A DNA stretch of 36,444 nt, from assembly GCA_946061345.1 (NCBI GenBank), contig CAMGRA010000002.1, positions 1 through 36,444 on the forward strand, written 5' to 3'. The translations under genes were made by a program, and so were the position numbers. The notes below the pieces were generated by a model. It worked only from the letters and a program-made list of their open reading frames with translations. It did not search any database and was not told the DNA's origin. Source of the stretch: an uncultured Clostridia bacterium (GTDB lineage Bacteria > Bacillota > Clostridia > Oscillospirales > Oscillospiraceae). Below, one piece after another: positions 9,093 through 17,687 of the stretch; position 1 is the stretch's first letter, and every line of letters begins with the position of its first letter.

Positions 9093-10502
9093 ATGTCATT
9101 TTTAACAGACAAACTGAAAAAAATGGATACAAATGACCGCTCCATTCTGACGAATACCATTGCTGCCTTTCTCATCAAGGGCGGCGGGCTTGTGCTGTCT
9201 TTGTTCACCATGCCGGCCTATCTCCGTTATTTCCATAACGAAACTGTCCTTGGACTGTGGTTCACCCTCTTGTCTGTGCTGACATGGATCCTGAATTTTG
9301 ATTTCGGCATCGGCAACGGTCTGAGGAACCATCTGGCCCGGACCCTTGCAACGGGGGAATATGGGGAGGCAAAACGCTATCTTTCCGCCAGCTATGCGGC
9401 ATTAGGCACCATATGCCTGTGTATCATTGTTTGCTTCCTCGGTCTCTTTCAAAACGTCAACTGGCACCGAATATTCCACATTGACGCCCAGGTTGTATCC
9501 TCCGGGGCACTCCGGCTTTCCGTAGCGATTGTTTTTGTGGGGATCATTCTGCAATTCTTCCTGGGCCAGATCACGGCGGTCCTGTATGCCATGCAAAAGC
9601 CGTCCGTGAATAATCTGTGCAGTCTGGTGACCAAAATACTGCTCGTAGCTTCCTTATATCTGCTGCCCTCCGGGGCAAATGACACAAACCTGATCACCAT
9701 GTCCGTTCTCCACGTGGTTACTATGCTGCTGCCGCTGGCTGTTGCAACGCTGGCTGTGTTCAGTCAACGGACAATGCGAAGCCTCCTGCCGTCCTTCCGC
9801 TGCATAAAGAAGCGCTATATCAAAGACATTGTCTCTCTGGGCGGTATGTTTTTCCTCGTGCAGGCGGCCTATGGGGTGATCGTCAGCACGGATAACTATC
9901 TGATTTCATGGTTTTCCGACAGCGCGGATGTGGTTTCCTATCAGATCTATGCGAAATTCTTTCTCCTTATCAGCTCCCTGTTCATCCTTGCTGTGTCGCC
10001 GGTCTGGTCCGCCGTCACAAAGGCGGTGGCCGAGGGCAACAAAAAATGGATCGAAAAACTCTACCGTCGGCTGCTTCTGATGGCAGGCCTGGGAACGTTG
10101 TGCGAATTCGCCCTCCTGCCGTTTTTGCAGTTTGCCGTTGACCTTTGGCTCGGGGAAGAGACGATCACAATCCAGTATTTGTACTGTCTGCCCTTTGCCG
10201 TTTTGGGGAGCCTGACCATGTTTAACAGCGTGTTTTCCAGTATCACCAACGGTGCGGGAAAACTGCGGATTCAGGCGGCCTGTTTTGGCATCGGCGCCCT
10301 GGTCAAGGTGCCGCTGTCCTGGCTGCTGGTCCGGCTGACGGGCAACTGGACCGGTGTGATCATTGCGACTGGTGTCTGTGTGGGACTGTATTGTCTCGTT
10401 CAGCCGCTGACTATCAGAAAATGGCTGACTGGCCTGCCGCAGGGCGGAGAGCATAGCCACGTTTCGGAATTGAAAGAGGAAGGTAAAAAATATGATAAAT
10501 GA
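9093..10502 (+). CDS. Wzx-type polysaccharide flippase (MOP superfamily)
   Basis: A 469-residue membrane protein with about 12 hydrophobic helices and the organisation of polysaccharide transporters of the MOP (multidrug/oligosaccharidyl-lipid/polysaccharide) superfamily. Recognisable pieces are GLWFTLLSVLTWILNFDFGIGNGLRN near residue 50, which matches the first conserved loop of Wzx-like proteins, and a second-half repeat start KDIVSLGGMFFLVQAAYGVI. It would move undecaprenyl-linked repeat units across the membrane for polymerisation by the EpsG-like protein at 3295. The start follows the previous stop with no gap and the end overlaps the next gene by 11 bases. Confidence 0.88.
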   Translation: MSFLTDKLKKMDTNDRSILTNTIAAFLIKGGGLVLSLFTMPAYLRYFHNETVLGLWFTLLSVLTWILNFDFGIGNGLRNHLARTLATGEYGEAKRYLSASYAALGTICLCIIVCFLGLFQNVNWHRIFHIDAQVVSSGALRLSVAIVFVGIILQFFLGQITAVLYAMQKPSVNNLCSLVTKILLVASLYLLPSGANDTNLITMSVLHVVTMLLPLAVATLAVFSQRTMRSLLPSFRCIKKRYIKDIVSLGGMFFLVQAAYGVIVSTDNYLISWFSDSADVVSYQIYAKFFLLISSLFILAVSPVWSAVTKAVAEGNKKWIEKLYRRLLLMAGLGTLCEFALLPFLQFAVDLWLGEETITIQYLYCLPFAVLGSLTMFNSVFSSITNGAGKLRIQAACFGIGALVKVPLSWLLVRLTGNWTGVIIATGVCVGLYCLVQPLTIRKWLTGLPQGGEHSHVSELKEEGKKYDK

Positions 10503-11676
10503 GCAGCAACGCGGCGTACTCCTGCTGGTGCGCAGTGCGCTGACAGGAAATAAGGAACAGCTTCCGACAGATTTCAATCTGGAAGAGGCCTATACGGAGG
10601 CGCTGAAGCAGCAGATTGTGCCGCTTCTGTACTATGGCGCTATGAACTGCGATGTTTCCGGCGACCTGCCGATCATGGAGCAGATGCTCCTGACCACCGC
10701 AAAGGCAATTTCTATCTGTGAAAGCCAGGAACAGGTGCGTGATGAGATATGCCGGTGCTTTGAGAGCGCCGGAATTGATTACGTTTTACTGAAAGGCTCG
10801 GTCCTGCAGTCGCTTTACCCTGAAGCGGGAATGCGACTGATGTCGGATATCGACATTCTGATCCGCATGGAGCAGTATCCCCGTATTCTGGCGCTTATGA
10901 CAAAAATGGGCTTCGCCCGGGGGGCGGAGACGGACCATGAACTGCCGTGGCAAAAACACGGTGTACATATTGAACTGCATAAGAGCCTGATCCCCTCTTA
11001 TAACAAGGACTTTTACGCTTACTACGGTACAGGCTGGCAGTTTGCAAAGCCTGTTGCCGGGAACCATCGGTATGATTTCTCTGATGAAGATCAAATGGTG
11101 TATCTTTTTTCCCACTTTGCCAAGCACTACCGCGATATGGGTATCGGCGTGAAGCATTTTGCGGATCTGTATGTCTACCGCAGGGAAAAGCCGGGACTGG
11201 ATGAAGACTATATTCGGCGCGAGCTGAAAAAACTGAGTTTAGAGAAGTTTTATGCCCATGTTCTTCAAACACTGGCAGTTTGGTTTGACGGTGCTGCGTC
11301 AACGGAGGCCACAGACATGATCACCGCTATCGTACTTACCAGCGGCGCTTACGGTGACAGCAGAAACAGCTTTTATTCCAATCTGATCAAGAACACTGCG
11401 AGTCCGGAGGAATGTAAAAAGGCCTGCCGTCACAGAAAACTCGAGTTGGTATTCCTTCCGTACCGGGATATGTGCGTTAAATTCCCAATTCTAAAAAAGG
11501 TGCCGGTGCTGCTGCCCTTTATGTGGGTGGCGCGTGGTGCCGGTTCGCTGTTTGTGTCAAATAAGTTCAGAAAGATGAGAAGGACCATGAAAAGCCTGAA
11601 ACCGGAATGTGTGGAGGGATACCAGGAGTCTCTGCATCTTGTTGGGCTGGATTACCATTTTGAGGATCAATACTGA
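10492..11676 (+). CDS. Nucleotidyltransferase family protein (PF14907-like)
   Basis: A 394-residue protein of the NTP_transf_5 type, a nucleotidyltransferase-fold family whose reactions are mostly unknown and which often lies in polysaccharide loci. Seen directly: YVLLKGSVLQSLYPEAGMR then LMSDIDILI at about residues 97-125, giving the KG, YP.x.G.R and DIDI signature with the metal-binding aspartates. A histidine-containing HGVHIELHKSLIP segment follows near 160. The ATG has GGAAGG upstream and overlaps the flippase end by 11 bases, so it is probably the last gene of this operon. Its final Tyr-stop codons lie inside the 58-base repeated sequence that begins at 11670. Function in polysaccharide modification is only inferred from position. 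Confidence 0.8.
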   Translation: MINEQQRGVLLLVRSALTGNKEQLPTDFNLEEAYTEALKQQIVPLLYYGAMNCDVSGDLPIMEQMLLTTAKAISICESQEQVRDEICRCFESAGIDYVLLKGSVLQSLYPEAGMRLMSDIDILIRMEQYPRILALMTKMGFARGAETDHELPWQKHGVHIELHKSLIPSYNKDFYAYYGTGWQFAKPVAGNHRYDFSDEDQMVYLFSHFAKHYRDMGIGVKHFADLYVYRREKPGLDEDYIRRELKKLSLEKFYAHVLQTLAVWFDGAASTEATDMITAIVLTSGAYGDSRNSFYSNLIKNTASPEECKKACRHRKLELVFLPYRDMCVKFPILKKVPVLLPFMWVARGAGSLFVSNKFRKMRRTMKSLKPECVEGYQESLHLVGLDYHFEDQY

Positions 11677-11819
11677 AAACCAATTAAAATATTCATTTCA
11701 ATCGGTTTTCAACGCCGTTCCGGCGTTGCGTTTTCGCAATGGAAAGGTAAGCATCGCGATAATACGTCTCGTATCAATCACGATATCGCAATTGAAATGC
11801 GCTTTGCACATTTCAATTG
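11670..11819. repeat. Hairpin-chain element A (shares a 58-base core with 33565-33622)
   Basis: This gene-free stretch consists of successive small palindromes. A 12-base stem at 11672-11711 has one mismatch; next come an ACGCCG/CGGCGT hairpin, a TGCGTTTTCGCA hairpin, ATACGTCTCGTAT, and a perfect 11-base stem 11789-11799 with 11809-11819. The first 58 bases (11670-11727) match 33565-33622 with two differences. The rest of 11677-11880 holds no convincing ORF. A weak promoter-like pair (TTGCAC 11804, TTTGAT 11828, spacing 18) could serve the gene at 11881. AAGGAG precedes that gene's start. Confidence 0.72.
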
Positions 11820-11880
11820 GTGATTGGTTTGATTCTGTTCAGGAAATGATTCGACGTTCTACGGAAAAAGGAGAGAAAAA

Positions 11881-13356
11881 ATGAATAAGGCAATACGCTT
11901 TTATCTCAGCAGAAGAAACCCGCTGAGCTGGCTGGCTGCGTTGATGGCTGTGGCATCCGCCGTGCTTCAGATCCTGGCGCTCTGCTTCGGCCTGCAGTTG
12001 ACTACCGTGAACTTCTGGTTCCAGAAGGTCCTGCCCATCTGGATCGCCCTGGGCTTTGCCTTTATTGTTCTGGTTCGCGGGCCGAAGGAATTCTACCGCT
12101 CCACAAAGCCGGTATTCTGGACCTGCGTCTATTTTGCCCAGATCGCCCTGGACTGGAACCTGCAGCTGCAGGAGGCTCCCGGTCTTGCAGCGGAGCTGGG
12201 AGGCGGCTATGCCCTCTTCGGCTATAAGCGCTATGTCGCGGTCTGCTGGATCATCTACCTGGCGTTTTATTTCATTTACCGTATGTTCATGACGGGGAAG
12301 CTCAGGCATTATCTGATCCTGCTTTTTATGGGACTGCTGCCTTTTTCAGTGCTTCTGTATGATTTTATCTATTGCGTTCCCGGCCTGGCGCTGTGCGAAC
12401 TGATGAATAAGCTGGCGAACGTGCTTCTGGTGGGGTCCCTCTTCGCGGCGGTCCTGGGCCTGCGAATTTTCACCGATGGGAAATATCATCCAACCTGGGG
12501 CGACCGCGGCGATGGACGTCAGCTCCGCACCATTGATGGTATGTCACTTGTCGCCAACTATATTATGCCCAACCGCAACGGTGCCTCCAACTCCATCCAT
12601 GACAAGCTGGAGATCTCCAATATTGAACGTTACATTCACAAAAAACGCGCCGAGGGTATGGATAATTTCGGTATTACCCATGTGTTCCTGGCGGCTTATG
12701 TGCGCTGCGTTGCCAAATATCCCGGCATCAACCGCTTCCTGTCCGGCCAGCGGGTATTCCAGCGTGACGAGGATATCCAGTTCACCATGGCCATGAAAAA
12801 GGACATGCGCACCGACGGCGAGGAAACCATGATCAAGCTCCATCTGACCCAAACGGACACCTCCAGGGAGGTCTACGAAAAATTCAACAAGGCCTATGAG
12901 GAGGTCAAATCTACACCGCTGAACAGCAGCTTTGACGCTGTGGCGGGAGCGCTGGCGAGCATCCCCGGCCTGCTGCTGAAATTCGTGGTCTGGGTCCTCA
13001 AGGTCATGGACTATTTCGGTAAGCTGCCCAAATTCCTGCTGGAGGTCAGCCCGTTCCATGCCTCTGTGATCTTCACCTCCATGGGCTCTCTGGGCATCCC
13101 GCCCATTGTCCACCATCTCTATGATTTCGGCAACCTGCCGGTATTTTTGGCCTTCGGCAGAAAGTATCGCAAACAGGAGCTGGACGCGGAGGGCAATGTA
13201 GTCACGCGGCGTTATGTGGATTTTGTGATGAACTGTGACGAACGCACCGTCGACGGCTTCTATTATGCAACGGTGCTGAAATACTTCCACAAGCTTCTGC
13301 GCAACCCCGAGGTGCTGGACAACCCGCCGGAAGAAATTATCCGTGATATTGATTAA
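11881..13356 (+). CDS. Membrane protein with 2-oxoacid dehydrogenase E2/CAT-like acyltransferase domain, catalytic His replaced
   Basis: A 491-residue, two-part protein. Residues 15-200 hold about six hydrophobic helices. Residues 215-480 resemble the catalytic domain of E2 acyltransferases and chloramphenicol acetyltransferase: IDGMSLVANYIMPNRNGASN, THVFLAAYVRCVAKYPGINR, DIQFTMAMKKD, SVIFTSMGSLGIPP and FVMNCDERTVDGFYYATV. In active E2 enzymes the last motif reads DHRxxDG with the catalytic histidine; here the position is glutamate (about residue 452), so classical acyl transfer is doubtful. No lipoyl domain or E1/E3 gene is nearby. AAGGAG lies seven bases before the ATG. A strong terminator follows. 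Substrate and role are unknown; similar proteins are often labelled as E2 subunits, which is probably misleading. Confidence 0.75.
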   Translation: MNKAIRFYLSRRNPLSWLAALMAVASAVLQILALCFGLQLTTVNFWFQKVLPIWIALGFAFIVLVRGPKEFYRSTKPVFWTCVYFAQIALDWNLQLQEAPGLAAELGGGYALFGYKRYVAVCWIIYLAFYFIYRMFMTGKLRHYLILLFMGLLPFSVLLYDFIYCVPGLALCELMNKLANVLLVGSLFAAVLGLRIFTDGKYHPTWGDRGDGRQLRTIDGMSLVANYIMPNRNGASNSIHDKLEISNIERYIHKKRAEGMDNFGITHVFLAAYVRCVAKYPGINRFLSGQRVFQRDEDIQFTMAMKKDMRTDGEETMIKLHLTQTDTSREVYEKFNKAYEEVKSTPLNSSFDAVAGALASIPGLLLKFVVWVLKVMDYFGKLPKFLLEVSPFHASVIFTSMGSLGIPPIVHHLYDFGNLPVFLAFGRKYRKQELDAEGNVVTRRYVDFVMNCDERTVDGFYYATVLKYFHKLLRNPEVLDNPPEEIIRDID

Positions 13357-13360
13357 CTGA

Positions 13361-13410
13361 AAAAACGGTGCGCTGCAGATCTTCAAGACCTGCAGCGCAC
13401 CGTATTATAT
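13361..13410. terminator. Bidirectional intrinsic terminator
   Basis: A perfect 14-base stem (13365-13378 with 13390-13403, loop 13379-13389) lies between the convergent genes ending at 13356 and 13410. An A-run on the left (13361-13365) serves as the U-tract for minus-strand transcription and a T-rich right flank serves the + strand. Confidence 0.9.
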
Positions 13411-14387
13411 TATGTGAGTGCTGCCAGAGCTTCTTTCAGTTGGCTTGCGTAGGCATCTACGGCGCTCTGGGGGAAGACGACGGAGGCCCGTCCGCCGAAG
13501 CCTGCCAGCCACCCCAGAAAGTTGGGGGAGAGGGATACTCTAACTGTCAGCGTAAAATGCTCGTCGCCGTCGGGAATGAGCAGGACATCCCGGCCAAAAC
13601 GGTCAACCACCACGCCGGCCAGGGCGTTTTCAAACCGCAGCTTGACCTGCTGCGTCTTTCCGCGGTACATGCCGAAGACCTCCCGTGAATAGGCGGCCGG
13701 GTCAAATTTCCGGCTTTCTTCAGTAAAGACGCGCTTCTGGCCCGTCAGGAAGATCTCTTCCATCTTGTCCACGCGGTAATGGGTGATGCCGTGCTTTCCC
13801 GTATAGGCGATGAGATAGTAATTCTCATTGTCCCAGAGCAGGGCGTAAGGACTGGCGGTACAGCGCCCCCGGCGGAAATGTTTCTTCAGATCCACGCCCC
13901 AGTCAAAATAGCGGAATACGACTTGGCTGTCTCGATCTATGGCTTCGTACAGGGTGTCGATGTTGGAAATGCTGGTATCGTTTTCCGTTTTCAGACGACC
14001 GGACAGGACGATCTGGCGCCGCAGCAGCTCCGCCTCATGGGTGCTGGACAGGGCGGCCAGCTTTTTGATCAGGGCGGACGACTGCCCGGCGGTCAAAAAC
14101 CTCGACGAGAGCACCGCGTCTACCAGCAGCTTTAACTCCGAAAGCTCAAAATCCCGCTGGGCAACGTAGTAGCCGCCGTTGCTGCCCCGACGGTAGAGGA
14201 CCTCGGTCCCGTATTCGTTCAGCATACTGATATCGTCGTAGATGCTCTTTCGTTCGGCACGGATGCCCCTGGATGCCAGATAGTCCACCAGGGCCGTCAC
14301 CTTTGCCGGATGCTTTTCATCGGTGTTTTGCCGCAGGTAATCCCGCAAATAGAGCAGTTTCAGCTTCTGATTCTCTGATTTTGCCAT
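13410..14387 (-). CDS. WYL-domain transcriptional regulator (HTH + WYL)
   Basis: A 325-residue regulator of the YafY/PafBC-like group. The N-terminal 75 residues form a winged helix-turn-helix (KLLYLRDYLRQNTDEKHP, then RAERKSIYDDISMLNEYG and RRGSNGGYYV). A helical linker follows, then a WYL domain around residues 140-230 (VVFRYFDWG, SPYALLWDNENYYLIAY and HYRVDKMEEI), and a C-terminal WCX-like segment ending LGWLAGFGGRASVVFPQ. WYL domains sense ligands, in some cases nucleic acids or nucleotides; no ligand can be inferred here. It is divergently transcribed from the permease at 14545 and may regulate it or itself. No defence genes are adjacent. Confidence 0.9.
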   Translation of the reverse strand: MAKSENQKLKLLYLRDYLRQNTDEKHPAKVTALVDYLASRGIRAERKSIYDDISMLNEYGTEVLYRRGSNGGYYVAQRDFELSELKLLVDAVLSSRFLTAGQSSALIKKLAALSSTHEAELLRRQIVLSGRLKTENDTSISNIDTLYEAIDRDSQVVFRYFDWGVDLKKHFRRGRCTASPYALLWDNENYYLIAYTGKHGITHYRVDKMEEIFLTGQKRVFTEESRKFDPAAYSREVFGMYRGKTQQVKLRFENALAGVVVDRFGRDVLLIPDGDEHFTLTVRVSLSPNFLGWLAGFGGRASVVFPQSAVDAYASQLKEALAALT

Positions 14388-14418
14388 GAAAAACCGCCTC
14401 TCCCTTCGATCTCTATTT

Positions 14419-14448
14419 ACAATACCATAAACGGGACGAAAAAAGCAA
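14419..14448 (-). promoter_or_regulatory. Candidate promoter of the WYL regulator gene
   Basis: On the minus strand TTGCTT (14443-14448) is followed after 18 bases by TATTGT (14419-14424), about 30 bases upstream of the regulator start. GGGAGAGG just before the start codon acts as the ribosome binding site. Confidence 0.55.
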
Positions 14449-14485
14449 GAGGGCAGGGGAGCTCAAGCGCAAATATCGGCGGCAC

Positions 14486-14514
14486 TTGACGATTTCCCAA
14501 CTTCGTGGTATTTT
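14486..14514 (+). promoter_or_regulatory. Candidate promoter of the AI-2E family permease gene
   Basis: TTGACG (14486-14491) and TATTTT (14509-14514) are separated by exactly 17 bases, 30 bases before the ATG at 14545. AAGGAG lies between them and the start codon. The promoter is divergent to that of the WYL regulator. Confidence 0.65.
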
Positions 14515-14544
14515 AAGAAAGAAGCTGGAAAAGGAGCGACCGCT

Positions 14545-15855
14545 ATGAAGCTGCATCGCAACGAAAAATATTTTAAATGGGGGATGACGGCCTTCCTGGT
14601 CATTGTGGCAGGAGGCTTGTTTTGGCTGATCTTTTCCAATCTGTCGGGATTCTATCAGTTGATCCTGGACTTTCTGGACATTATCTCCCCGCTGGTCTAC
14701 GGCTGCCTGTTTGCTTATCTGATGAATCCCATTATGCAGTTTGTCAGGAAGCTGATGGACAAGGCCCTGGCCAACCGCAAGCTTTCAGACAAGGCCAGAT
14801 CCCGTCTGAGCACGACGGTCAGTGTTGTCACAGCAGTCATTGCTTTGCTGGCGCTTCTTTATGCTCTGGTCGCTCTGATCGTTCCGAGCATCATCAACAG
14901 CCTGGAGGAGCTTTTGCAGCAGGAGAGACTGGAACGCTATGGACTCACCATCACCACCTGGATCAATGATACCTTCGCCGGGACAGCGGTGGAGGAATGG
15001 TTCCACGAGAATCTGGACAGCCTGCTCCAGCTGCTGATCAACGAGCTGAAAAAGATCGATATTGCTTCCTTCCTCGGCAGCCTGACCAGTTCAGTCTACA
15101 GCGTGGTCATGGGTGTGTTTAATGCCGGCATTGGCATCATCGCCGCGGTCTATATCCTGATCTACAAGAAAAGCCTGTGCGCGCAGGCGAAGAAGATCAT
15201 CATTTCCGTCTTCTCCACAAAGCACGCCGACCGTATTTTTGAGGTCGCCCGCCGCACCAACAAGATCTTCGGCGGCTATGTCATCGGCAAGCTCATCGAC
15301 GCGCTCCTGGTGGGCATCATTACCTACATCTTTTTGATCATCACGGGCATGCCATACGCGCCGCTGATCGCAACGTTGGTAGGCGTGACCAATATCATTC
15401 CTTTCTTCGGGCCGTTCCTTGGTGCCATCCCGTCGGCACTGCTGCTGCTCATTGAGCATCCCATTGACGCGCTGTACTTCTGCATTTTTATCCTGGCGCT
15501 TCAGATGATCGACGGCAATATCATAGAAAACCGCATCCTGGGCGAGAAGTTGGGTATTTCCGATCTTTGGGTCCTGGTAGCGATCCTTGTCTTCGGCGGC
15601 ATTTTCGGCTTTGCCGGGATGCTGCTGGGCGTGCCGGTTTTTGCCGTGATCTATACGCTCATCAATGACCGGGTCAACGGACGCCTGAAGCACAAGCGCT
15701 ATCCCACGGATACCGACGTCTACTATTCCATCAAGATGGTGGAGGATCTGCCGGTGGAGCCTGCGCCCAGCTATTCCTACGTCTCCGTCGAGCCCGCCTA
15801 CGATATGCACGCTGAGCCGGATGACGATGACGACTATGACGACTATGAAGAATAG
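14545..15855 (+). CDS. AI-2E family transporter (PerM/YdiK-type permease)
   Basis: A 436-residue membrane protein of the AI-2E transporter family (PF01594). It starts with two helices (FKWGMTAFLVIVAGGLFWLIF; LDIISPLVYGCLFAYLMNPI). A soluble amphipathic middle part follows, then the diagnostic C-terminal helices: GGYVIGKLIDALLVGIITYI, ATLVGVTNIIPFFGPFLGAI, IDGNIIENRILGEKLG and GFAGMLLGVPVFAVIY. The tail is unusually acidic and tyrosine-rich (about 12 Asp/Glu in the last 15 residues). Family members export varied solutes or ions and few are truly autoinducer transporters, so the substrate is unknown. It is a single-gene unit with its own promoter and a following hairpin. Confidence 0.9.
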   Translation: MKLHRNEKYFKWGMTAFLVIVAGGLFWLIFSNLSGFYQLILDFLDIISPLVYGCLFAYLMNPIMQFVRKLMDKALANRKLSDKARSRLSTTVSVVTAVIALLALLYALVALIVPSIINSLEELLQQERLERYGLTITTWINDTFAGTAVEEWFHENLDSLLQLLINELKKIDIASFLGSLTSSVYSVVMGVFNAGIGIIAAVYILIYKKSLCAQAKKIIISVFSTKHADRIFEVARRTNKIFGGYVIGKLIDALLVGIITYIFLIITGMPYAPLIATLVGVTNIIPFFGPFLGAIPSALLLLIEHPIDALYFCIFILALQMIDGNIIENRILGEKLGISDLWVLVAILVFGGIFGFAGMLLGVPVFAVIYTLINDRVNGRLKHKRYPTDTDVYYSIKMVEDLPVEPAPSYSYVSVEPAYDMHAEPDDDDDYDDYEE

Positions 15856-15880
15856 ACAATTAGAGTAACAAGAATCATAT

Positions 15881-15912
15881 CACAGGGGGGCTGCCTGTCA
15901 GCCCCCTGTTCG
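15881..15912 (+). terminator. Probable terminator after the permease gene
   Basis: A GC-rich hairpin with ACAGGGGGGCT (15882-15892) pairing, with one bulged G, to AGCCCCCTGT (15900-15909), followed only by a short T pair. It lies 26 bases after the permease stop and ahead of the FHA-FtsW gene, so it could terminate or merely attenuate. Confidence 0.55.
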
Positions 15913-15938
15913 TAAACCAAAAGAAAGTGAGGTGCTGT

Positions 15939-17687
15939 ATGCTGCCTGATTTCTTTGAAACACTGAACAGTTACTTCCAAACCGACGGCAGAGGCTTTGC
16001 CGAGGTGTTCTGCGCGGTCTGGTGCTATCTTGCGCCGGTGCTGGGCGTCCTCATTCTTTGGCGCTGCGCCAAGCCCCTGCTGCGTTTCCGCCGTGAGCCG
16101 GAGACCTGGGCGTGGCTGGTCATGCCCGACGGTCAGCAGCTTCCCGTGACCCACTGGGAGAATATCATCGGCCGCGGCCGTGGCTGCGACATTGTGGTGA
16201 ATCTGTCCACGGTCTCCCGCAATCACGCGGTCCTGACCCGCTATGACGACGGAAGCTGGTCCCTGACGGACATCGGCTCCCGGGGCGCGGTATCGGTCAA
16301 CGGCAAGACCGTGGATATCTGCGCCCTGCAATACGGCGACGTGATCTCCCTCGGCGGCGTGGAAATGGTTCTTGCTCCTACCACGGCGGAGGAGGTGGAG
16401 GAGCAGAAATACTACCGCACCCGCCCCGCCGCCATTGCAAGCCCCGGCCTGACCCTCACCATCCTGACTGTATTTCAGCTCCTGACGGCGCTGCAATTCT
16501 GGATGAACGGTAAGGAGGATGCCATTTCCACAGTCGTATTGGGCTTTATGGCGGTCATCGGCCTGGAATGGCTGCTGTTTATGGCCCTGAAGATCATGCG
16601 CCGCAGCAGCTTTGAGGTGGAGACCCTGGCGTTCTTCCTTTCCACCATCGGCCTTTCCGTCATTGCGTCCTCTGCGCCGACGGAGGTGACCAAGCAGCTC
16701 ATTTGTATTGCCGGCGGCATTTTTATCTATCTGGTCATCGGCTGGTCCATGCGGGACCTGAACCGCGCCAAGCGCTTCCGCTATCTGGCAGCGGTGGCAG
16801 GCCTGCTCCTGCTGGCGGCGAACCTGGTCCTGGGCCGGGAGATCAACGGCGCGAAAAACTGGATCCAGATCGGCTCCATGTCCTTCCAGCCCTCGGAGCT
16901 GGTCAAGCTGTGTTTCCTGTACGTGGGCGCGTCCACCATGGACCGCATCGTGACCAAGCGGAATATGCTCTCTTTCATCATTTATTCCGCGGCCATCTGC
17001 GGCTGCCTGGCGCTGATGAACGACTTCGGCACCGCGCTGATCTTCTTTGTGGCCCTGGTGGTCATCTGCCTCATGCGAAGCGGCAGCTTTTCCGCTCTGG
17101 CGCTGCTGGGAACGGTGGTGTGCTGCGGCGTTTTGCTCCTGCTGGTCATCGACATCCCGCCCCATGTCCTGCGGCGTTTTTCCACCTGGGGCCATGCCTG
17201 GGAGGATCCGCTGAACGGCGGCTATGACCAGGTCAAGGCCATGACCTGTATCGCCTCCGGCGGCCTGTTCGGCCTCGGCGCGGGCAACGGGGCCTTCCGC
17301 TACTACGTTATGGCGGCGGACACGGACTATGTGTTTGCCTTCGTATGCGAGGAATGGGGCCTTATTCTGGGACTGCTCCCGGTCCTTGCCATCATTCTGC
17401 TGGGTGTCTTTGTGGCCCGCTCTGCAGCCATCGGGCGCAGCAGCTTCTATACCATCGGTGCCTGTGCGGCGGTGGCTATTATGATGACCCAGACGATTTT
17501 GAACGTGTTCGGCACCATGGACATCCTGCCTATGACCGGCGTTACGTTCCCCTTTGTGTCCAACGGCGGTTCCAGTATGCTCTCGTCCTGGGGACTTTTG
17601 GCGTTTATCAAGGCTGCCGACACGCGGCAAAACGCCAGCTTCGCGGTGAGGACCGCCAAGGCTGAGGAGGTGGAGCCGTATGAATAA
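15939..17687 (+). CDS. FtsW/RodA/SpoVE-type SEDS peptidoglycan polymerase with N-terminal FHA domain
   Basis: A 582-residue fusion. After one N-terminal hydrophobic segment comes an FHA domain (about 58-140) with IIGRGRGCDIVVN, STVSRNHAVL and LTDIGSRGAVSVNG. FHA domains bind phosphothreonine, so kinase control is plausible. Residues 150-575 form a SEDS glycan polymerase with about ten helices: NGAKNWIQIGSMSFQPSELV, LMNDFGTALIFF, ASGGLFGLGAGNG, AADTDYVFAFVCEEWGLI (the Asp here matches the essential SEDS aspartate) and TGVTFPFVSNGGSSML. ATG 15939 has GAGG seven bases upstream; the GTG at 15927 lacks a good site. It overlaps the class B PBP gene by eight bases, the usual SEDS-PBP pairing. Whether it serves division, elongation or sporulation is not clear. 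Confidence 0.92.
   Translation: MLPDFFETLNSYFQTDGRGFAEVFCAVWCYLAPVLGVLILWRCAKPLLRFRREPETWAWLVMPDGQQLPVTHWENIIGRGRGCDIVVNLSTVSRNHAVLTRYDDGSWSLTDIGSRGAVSVNGKTVDICALQYGDVISLGGVEMVLAPTTAEEVEEQKYYRTRPAAIASPGLTLTILTVFQLLTALQFWMNGKEDAISTVVLGFMAVIGLEWLLFMALKIMRRSSFEVETLAFFLSTIGLSVIASSAPTEVTKQLICIAGGIFIYLVIGWSMRDLNRAKRFRYLAAVAGLLLLAANLVLGREINGAKNWIQIGSMSFQPSELVKLCFLYVGASTMDRIVTKRNMLSFIIYSAAICGCLALMNDFGTALIFFVALVVICLMRSGSFSALALLGTVVCCGVLLLLVIDIPPHVLRRFSTWGHAWEDPLNGGYDQVKAMTCIASGGLFGLGAGNGAFRYYVMAADTDYVFAFVCEEWGLILGLLPVLAIILLGVFVARSAAIGRSSFYTIGACAAVAIMMTQTILNVFGTMDILPMTGVTFPFVSNGGSSMLSSWGLLAFIKAADTRQNASFAVRTAKAEEVEPYE

Noticed and set aside
11881-13356. Pyruvate dehydrogenase E2 subunit
   Set aside because: No lipoyl domain, no E1/E3 neighbours, membrane N-terminus and loss of the catalytic histidine argue against it.
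14545-15855. True autoinducer-2 exporter
   Set aside because: The family name is historical; no luxS or quorum-sensing gene is near, so only the family is assigned.
15843-17630. 595-codon open frame on the minus strand
   Set aside because: It is antisense to the clear FHA-FtsW gene; the translation is rich in His/Gln/Asp/Arg with no domain, the usual mirror of a GC-rich coding strand.
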